DNA from: Rhodococcoides kroppenstedtii | GTDB taxonomy: Bacteria > Actinomycetota > Actinomycetes > Mycobacteriales > Mycobacteriaceae | Length of the DNA: 64,000 nt | Assembly: GCF_900111805.1 (NCBI RefSeq) | Contig: NZ_FOJN01000003.1 | Coordinates: forward strand, 248,001-312,000 | Direction of reading: 5' to 3' | In this document: piece after piece, positions 59,371-64,000 of the stretch | How positions within the stretch are numbered: the stretch's first letter is position 1 | Layout of the letters: each line of letters begins with the position of its first letter | Program-made: the position numbers and the translations under genes | Notes under the pieces: model-generated | What the model was told of the DNA's origin: nothing | What the model saw: only the letters and a program-made list of their open reading frames with translations | Database searches by the model: none

Positions 59371-59404
59371 GAACGACCCCGACACCGCGGTGTCGGGGTC
59401 GTTC
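59371..59404 (-). terminator. 34-bp perfect palindrome between the two mycolyltransferase genes
   Basis: GAACGACCCCGACACCG and its exact complement abut with no loop, 26 bases past the stop of the upstream mycolyltransferase gene. A very stable hairpin would form in the transcript (with a few central bases unpaired). It most likely terminates or trims the mRNA. Confidence 0.75.
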
Positions 59405-59429
59405 GTCGGAGTTCCGTTCGGGACTCGGG

Positions 59430-60479
59430 TCAGCCGATGTTGGCCCGCAGATCGGGCATCATCTGCACGATCTGGTCGAACCAGTAGCCCCACCGGTGCG
59501 TGCCCTGACCCGGGAAGCTGTAGGTCACGTTGTTCGCGCCGATGGACGCCATCCGCACCTGGAATGCGCGGCTGTTGGCCAGTGCCAGAGCCTCGAGGCC
59601 CATGCCGTTGGCGGTGTTGTAGTAGTCGAGCAGCGAGGCCGGGCGGTCGTAGACGCCGGGCAGACCGCTGGCGGCCGAGACCCACACGCGGGTGCCGTTG
59701 TCACGCAGACGCGGGGCGAAGACGAACGGGTCGTTGCGCAGCCACGCCGGATCCCAGGGCGGTCCCCACATGGAGTCGACGTTGTAACGGCCGGCGTCGA
59801 GCATGGCCACGCGGATCGCCTCACGCATGCCCGGAGCCGAGATGTTCAGGTAGCCGGACAGCGATCCGGCGTAGCTGAACTGGTTCGGGTGGTAGGCCGC
59901 CAGCGTCAGTGCGGCGGAGCCGCCCATCGACAGGCCGACGACGCCGACGTTCGACCGCGCGAAGCCCAGATCGGGGCCCGCGAGGCGGTTGGGGAGGTTC
60001 TGCGTCAGGAACGTCTCCCACTTGTACGTGGTGCGCTGCCCGTTGAAGTTCGAGGGGGCGTACCAGTCCGAGTAGAAGCTGGACTCGCCGCCGACCGGCT
60101 GGACCACGTTGATGTTGTTGTCCGAGAGGAACGAGCCCGCGTTGGTCTCGTGCTCCCAGCCGCTGATGTCGTTGGTCGCCCGCAGACCGTCGAGCAGGTA
60201 GACGACCTTGTTGGTGTTGCCGTCGGCCGCACGCCAGACGCGGCTCTTGATCGGGCCCATGGACGAGTCGGTCCACACGTCGAAGCCGGCGCGCACCTCG
60301 GCGTTCGCGACCGGACCGGTGCCGACCACGGCGAGGCCGAGCGGCACGGCCGCGGCCATCACCAGGGAGACGACGGCACGACGCATACGGCGGCCGACTC
60401 GGGGGGTGCGAAGGCGAGTTGCCTTTCGCGGCTGAGCGCTGGCATCACCAGCGGCTTCGGTCACGAACCCGTCACGCAT
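59430..60479 (-). CDS. Mycolyltransferase (antigen 85 family), short form
   Basis: 349 residues. A signal peptide (about 30-60, AVVSLVMAAAVPLGLAVVG then VANAEVRAG) precedes the catalytic domain. The nucleophile is in VGLSMGGSAALTLAAY; the histidine lies in FPGQGTHRWGYWF. QPVGGESSFYSDWY and WETFLTQNLPNRL are typical of antigen 85. No LGFP repeats. It is the paralogue of the 57321 gene and acts in mycolate transfer on the cell surface. The start may be later (MRRAVVSLVMAAA). Confidence 0.92.
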   Translation of the reverse strand: MRDGFVTEAAGDASAQPRKATRLRTPRVGRRMRRAVVSLVMAAAVPLGLAVVGTGPVANAEVRAGFDVWTDSSMGPIKSRVWRAADGNTNKVVYLLDGLRATNDISGWEHETNAGSFLSDNNINVVQPVGGESSFYSDWYAPSNFNGQRTTYKWETFLTQNLPNRLAGPDLGFARSNVGVVGLSMGGSAALTLAAYHPNQFSYAGSLSGYLNISAPGMREAIRVAMLDAGRYNVDSMWGPPWDPAWLRNDPFVFAPRLRDNGTRVWVSAASGLPGVYDRPASLLDYYNTANGMGLEALALANSRAFQVRMASIGANNVTYSFPGQGTHRWGYWFDQIVQMMPDLRANIG

Positions 60480-60774
60480 ACATTCGGCCTCTCACCATCA
60501 CACGTGCGGCCGGTCGGCCACACCGCTTCGTTCCGTTCGATCGGGCGACGTTCCCGTTTCGCTTCACGAACGCCGTCCCTCGGTTTCGTCCACTGCGCGC
60601 ACGTCACCCGGTGGGCGCGTTCGCACGTCGACGCACATCATCTCTGCATATCCCCCGCGACGATGACAGCGTTACACAACCGAGATGCAAGATTCCAGCC
60701 GGTCGCGTCATGACATCGCACGGTCGACGGCGAAACAGCACCACGCGACACGCCGTGTGTGACGTAGATCTCAC

Positions 60775-62649
60775 TCACGACGTCGGCCCGGTCGGCGTGC
60801 GCTCGGGCGGCGGGGTCAGGCCGCACCGCTCGATCTCGTACTTCGGCACCCGATCGATCCGGTAGGCCGCGAAGTCGAACGCGTGCTTGAGGTTCTGCAC
60901 GAACCGCGCGCGCGTCAGCTCCGAGCGGTAGGACGTCAGCAGCGCCTCGGTGTCCGGACAGGTCAGCGCGACCTTCGCCTGCGCGACCCAGTCCTCGTCG
61001 AGGTAGAAGGGCAGGAAGGGGTGCACGTCGACCATCCCCGTGTCGGCGACCACCCAGTCCGGGAACAGGTTCTTGTCGTGGCCGATCCGGCCGTTCTCGA
61101 GCCGCTCGGTGTGCGCCGCCAACGGGTACGCCAACCCCATCTGGTCGAGCACGCGCACGTCGAGTCCGACGTTCATGCTCGTCATGCCCAGGTTGAGGAA
61201 GAACACCACGTGCTCGGCCCCGCCCTCGGGGATCGGCAGCGGCGGCGGCACCACGTCCCAGCTGGTGAACTGCGCCGACGGCAACAACAGGCCGCCGTCG
61301 GGCGTGCGCTCGATCGCCTCGACCATCGCTCGCATGCGCGGGTAGTCGAGGTAGTCGCTTGCCAGGATCGGATGCCGATGCCCGGTGTTGACGGAGTAGA
61401 AAGCACGCTCGTCGACGATCCCGCTGCGGCCGACCTGGGTGCCCTGCGGCATGGCCACCGTGAACGCCGCGGCCACGGCCCACACCAGCACGCCCACCCA
61501 CACGAGCAGGGCGCTCACCAGCGCGATCGGGCCGCGGCGCAACGGGACGGGAATGACCGCCACGGGCAGCAGCAGCAGGAACAGCGCCGGCAGCAACGTC
61601 CGCCCGTGCATGAAGTCGCCCCCCACCCGCACGGCGTAGACCACCGACAGCAGACCGGAGAACAGCGCGAACGCCACCACCGCCGAGGGCGTCCGCAGCC
61701 GCTCGAGACCGCGCACACGGTCGGAGCGCACGCCCGAGCGCGGTACGACGATCGCCCACACCGCGGCGGCCACGCCGACGAGGAGCAACGGCACCCACAG
61801 CGCATACGGCCCCACCAGATTGCCGAGGTAGGTCAGCCCCTGGTCCCACTTGGCGCCGCCGGCGTCCTTCGAGACCGCCGTGTTGGGGTACGGCAGCGCG
61901 TAGTAGCCCATGCGCCAGATCTGGTAGCCGACAGGTGTCGCCCCGGCGACCACCACGATCGCCGCGCGCCGCGCCCACGACTGCGGCACCGCAACCACCA
62001 CGAGCAGCGCGAGCGCACCGACCAAGACCAACTCCGGACGCACCAGCGGCGACAGTCCGCCCCAGAAGGCCAGGAACAGCACCGACCCGAGGCCGGGCCG
62101 GGTGGACCGGTCCGCCCACCGCAGCATCGCCCACCACAGCACGGCGATCCAGAAGATCACCAGACAGGTCTCGAGTCCCGACGTCGCGAAGTCGCGAGCC
62201 GGGGGAACCGCGATGTAGACGACGGCGCCGGCGGGCAGCAGCACCACCGCGCGACCGGTGTGCAACCGCATCGTGCCGAGCATCGCGACGACCACCGCGG
62301 CCGTGGTCAACACCAGGGCGATGCTCAACACCACGTACTCGAGGCGCACGTCGGTGAGCCAGGAGAAGAACCACACCACGTAGGTCCACGCGGTGCTGGT
62401 GTTCGCCTCGACCCGCTCGCCCGCGTTGAAGACCGGTCCGTTGCCGGCCAGCAGGTTGCGCACGGTCCGCAGCACGATCAGACCGTCGTCGGCGATCCAG
62501 CGTCGCTCCCACGCACCGAGGAACGCCACGACGCCGACGACCAGCACGCCGACGAACCCGACGACGCGCGCCCAGCGCGGCCCCGAGGTCTCGTCGGGGT
62601 CGGCCGACTCCGTGTGCGTCGTCCCCCTAGGCGAGGTAGACAGCGACAC
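60775..62649 (-). CDS. aftB: AftB-type terminal arabinofuranosyltransferase (GT-C)
   Basis: About 624 residues from GTG 62649; the frame is open to 62730. About ten membrane segments precede a soluble C-terminal domain. The acidic pair of the first loop is in RRWIADDGLIVLRTVRNLLA and FNAGERVEANTST follows; VYAVRVGGDFMHGRTLLP is also conserved. It adds beta-1,2-linked arabinofuranose to arabinogalactan using decaprenyl-phosphoryl arabinose. The start overlaps the end of the ubiA gene, which makes a lipid precursor for it. Confidence 0.9.
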   Translation of the reverse strand: MSLSTSPRGTTHTESADPDETSGPRWARVVGFVGVLVVGVVAFLGAWERRWIADDGLIVLRTVRNLLAGNGPVFNAGERVEANTSTAWTYVVWFFSWLTDVRLEYVVLSIALVLTTAAVVVAMLGTMRLHTGRAVVLLPAGAVVYIAVPPARDFATSGLETCLVIFWIAVLWWAMLRWADRSTRPGLGSVLFLAFWGGLSPLVRPELVLVGALALLVVVAVPQSWARRAAIVVVAGATPVGYQIWRMGYYALPYPNTAVSKDAGGAKWDQGLTYLGNLVGPYALWVPLLLVGVAAAVWAIVVPRSGVRSDRVRGLERLRTPSAVVAFALFSGLLSVVYAVRVGGDFMHGRTLLPALFLLLLPVAVIPVPLRRGPIALVSALLVWVGVLVWAVAAAFTVAMPQGTQVGRSGIVDERAFYSVNTGHRHPILASDYLDYPRMRAMVEAIERTPDGGLLLPSAQFTSWDVVPPPLPIPEGGAEHVVFFLNLGMTSMNVGLDVRVLDQMGLAYPLAAHTERLENGRIGHDKNLFPDWVVADTGMVDVHPFLPFYLDEDWVAQAKVALTCPDTEALLTSYRSELTRARFVQNLKHAFDFAAYRIDRVPKYEIERCGLTPPPERTPTGPTS

Positions 62650-63532
62650 CCACCACTCCGATCCACGCGATGGCGAGCAACTGGAGCACTCGATCGCCGA
62701 GGGCGATCTCCTCGGGCTCGCCGGCTTCACCGCCGTCGACGTCGACGGCGTATCGAAGGATAGCGACGGTGAACGGAACCATCGAGATGGCGAACAGGGT
62801 GCTGTCGTTCTTCGCGTCCTGGTCGAAGGCCCACAGCCCGTAGCAGATCACGACGGCGGTGGCGCTCAGCGTCCAGACGAAACGCAGGTAGGTGGTGGTG
62901 TAGTTCTCGAGCGACCGGCGGATCTTGGCGCCGGTGCGTTCGGCGAGCTGCAGTTCGGCGTAGCGCTTGCCGGCCGCCATGAACAGCGACCCGAAAGCCA
63001 TGATGAGCAGGAACCACTGCGAGAGCGGGATGTCCGCGGCCACACCGCCGGCGATCGCCCGCAGCAGGAAGCCCGACGAGACGATGCAGATGTCGAGCAC
63101 GGCCTGGTGCTTGAGCCCGAAGCAGTACGCGAGCTGCACCCCGATGTAGACGGCCATCACCACGGCGAGGTTCCAGTTGGCCAGGAACGACAGCGCGATC
63201 GACCCGCCGAGCAGCACGACCGCCATGGCGTAGGCCAGCTGTACCGGCAGGACACCGGCCGCGATCGGCCGGAAACGCTTGGTCGGGTGAGCGCGGTCGG
63301 CCTCGACGTCCATCGCGTCGTTGACCAGGTAGATGCCCGACGCCGCCATGCAGAACACCACGAACGCGAGGGCGACGGGCACCAGCACCGACCCCTCGGT
63401 GACCGACCCCGCGGCCAGCGGTGCCGCCAGCACCAGGACGTTCTTCACCCACTGACGGGGCCGCACTGCCTTGACGATGCCGGCCGCCAGATTCGCCGGC
63501 GGGCGGCCGACCTCGGTGGGTTCCTCGCTCAT
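62627..63532 (-). CDS. ubiA: UbiA-type decaprenyl-phosphate phosphoribosyltransferase
   Basis: 301 residues from ATG 63532, overlapping the upstream PAP2 gene. About nine membrane segments. The first Asp-rich motif is YLVNDAMDVEADRAHPTKRF; the second region is YCFGLKHQAVLDI with the later QLAERTGAKIRRSLENY. In mycobacteria this enzyme (Rv3806c) makes decaprenyl-phosphoryl phosphoribose, the first step toward the arabinose donor used by AftB. Confidence 0.93.
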   Translation of the reverse strand: MSEEPTEVGRPPANLAAGIVKAVRPRQWVKNVLVLAAPLAAGSVTEGSVLVPVALAFVVFCMAASGIYLVNDAMDVEADRAHPTKRFRPIAAGVLPVQLAYAMAVVLLGGSIALSFLANWNLAVVMAVYIGVQLAYCFGLKHQAVLDICIVSSGFLLRAIAGGVAADIPLSQWFLLIMAFGSLFMAAGKRYAELQLAERTGAKIRRSLENYTTTYLRFVWTLSATAVVICYGLWAFDQDAKNDSTLFAISMVPFTVAILRYAVDVDGGEAGEPEEIALGDRVLQLLAIAWIGVVGVAVYLA

Positions 63533-64000
63533 GACGCCGCCTTCTCGAGTCGAACCGCGACCGCTGCGCTCACGGCGCCGAGAGCGGCACCGCTGAGCAC
63601 GTCGGACGGGTAGTGCACGCCCAGGACCAGCCGCGAGAGCAGCATGGTGGGCACCAGAACCGGGGCGACCGGGAGCCCGGAGGCTCGCCCGATCAGCACC
63701 GCGGCCGCCGTCGTCGACGTCGCGTGCGACGACGGGAAACTGAACTTGCTCGGGACGCCGACGCCGATCCGGACGTCGGGATGCGTCGGCCGGCGACGCC
63801 GTACGACACGCTTGACCGCGATGGAGGCCGCGTGCGCTCCGACGGCCCCGACGACGACGGTCGTCCACTGCGGGCGTCGGGACCGGTCGAGTGCCGCGCC
63901 GAGACCGCCGACGGCAATCCAGCCGAGAGCATGTTCGCCGAGATGCGACAGACCGCGCGCGGTGCGCACGGCGCCCGGCAGCGCGCCGACGGTCCGTTGG
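63529..64000 (-). CDS. PAP2-type phosphatase, 5' end outside window
   Basis: At least 157 residues; the frame remains open to the window edge (QRTVGALPGAVRTARGLSHL). Conserved PAP2 motifs are KRVVRRRRPTH, FSFPSSHATSTTAA and SRLVLGVHYPSDVL. Position next to ubiA corresponds to Rv3807c, proposed to dephosphorylate decaprenyl-phosphoryl phosphoribose phosphate. Coupled to ubiA by ATGA. Confidence 0.9.
   Translation of the reverse strand, partial: QRTVGALPGAVRTARGLSHLGEHALGWIAVGGLGAALDRSRRPQWTTVVVGAVGAHAASIAVKRVVRRRRPTHPDVRIGVGVPSKFSFPSSHATSTTAAAVLIGRASGLPVAPVLVPTMLLSRLVLGVHYPSDVLSGAALGAVSAAVAVRLEKAAS

Overview
The window is GC-rich actinobacterial DNA from a mycolic-acid-forming organism of the Rhodococcus/Gordonia/Williamsia group. 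Evidence: antigen-85-type mycolyltransferases (one with LGFP repeats), a FadD32-type fatty acyl-AMP ligase, an Rv3802-type cutinase, AftB, a UbiA-type DPPR synthase, and Lsr2 proteins. Genus is inferred; no rRNA or tRNA gene was seen.

Region 1 (1 to about 27.8 kb) looks like a conjugative plasmid or plasmid-derived integrated element. It opens with a small partition protein (cut by the window start) coupled to a ParA ATPase, a roughly 225-bp AT-richer array of short repeats that is a candidate centromere or origin, a gene that appears frameshifted, a large archaeo-eukaryotic-type primase, and a ribbon-helix-helix protein. A short accessory block follows (metallo-beta-lactamase fold enzyme, an unrecognised sensor-like protein, a double-HTH repressor with its own operator). 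From 7.5 to 26 kb comes a nearly continuous same-strand transfer operon of the Gram-positive minimal T4SS type: secreted glycine-zipper protein, MinD-like ATPase, cutinase-family esterase, M23/muramidase-like/NlpC-P60 wall hydrolase, lipoproteins, two VirB2-like small membrane proteins, two VirB8-like paralogues, a VirB6-like channel protein, a VirB4 split in two genes, a VirD4 coupling protein and a DUF4913 protein. Many genes overlap by ATGA or GTGA. No relaxase is visible. The segment ends with an uncharacterised protein (paralogue at 38.3 kb), an Lsr2 silencer and two small ORFs.

Region 2 (28 to 52 kb) is mixed metabolic and regulatory cargo. It holds a membrane class III cyclase; a tightly overlapping operon joining a cytochrome b561/sulfite-oxidase-like protein with a methyltransferase, a GT-C, an epimerase, a GT-A, a DUF2064 transferase and a GtrA flippase; a DDN-like reductase; an orphan AlkB; a fused PabA-PabB; a divergent Lsr2-like protein; a frameshifted membrane protein; GAF-ANTAR, LysR/SDR, LtrA, two STAS proteins and an EAL-DICT protein.

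Region 3 (52.3 to 64 kb, minus strand) is the conserved mycolate/arabinogalactan cluster in the order PAP2, UbiA, AftB, two mycolyltransferases, a DUF732 lipoprotein, the cutinase, an F420-type oxidoreductase and fadD32. In known relatives pks13 and accD4 follow fadD32; here they do not, and fadD32 itself carries an apparent frameshift about 250 bp before its stop. The place just after fadD32 is therefore a candidate rearrangement or insertion breakpoint. The three apparent frameshifts (about 1.36, 43.8 and 52.5 kb) could be real or sequencing errors.
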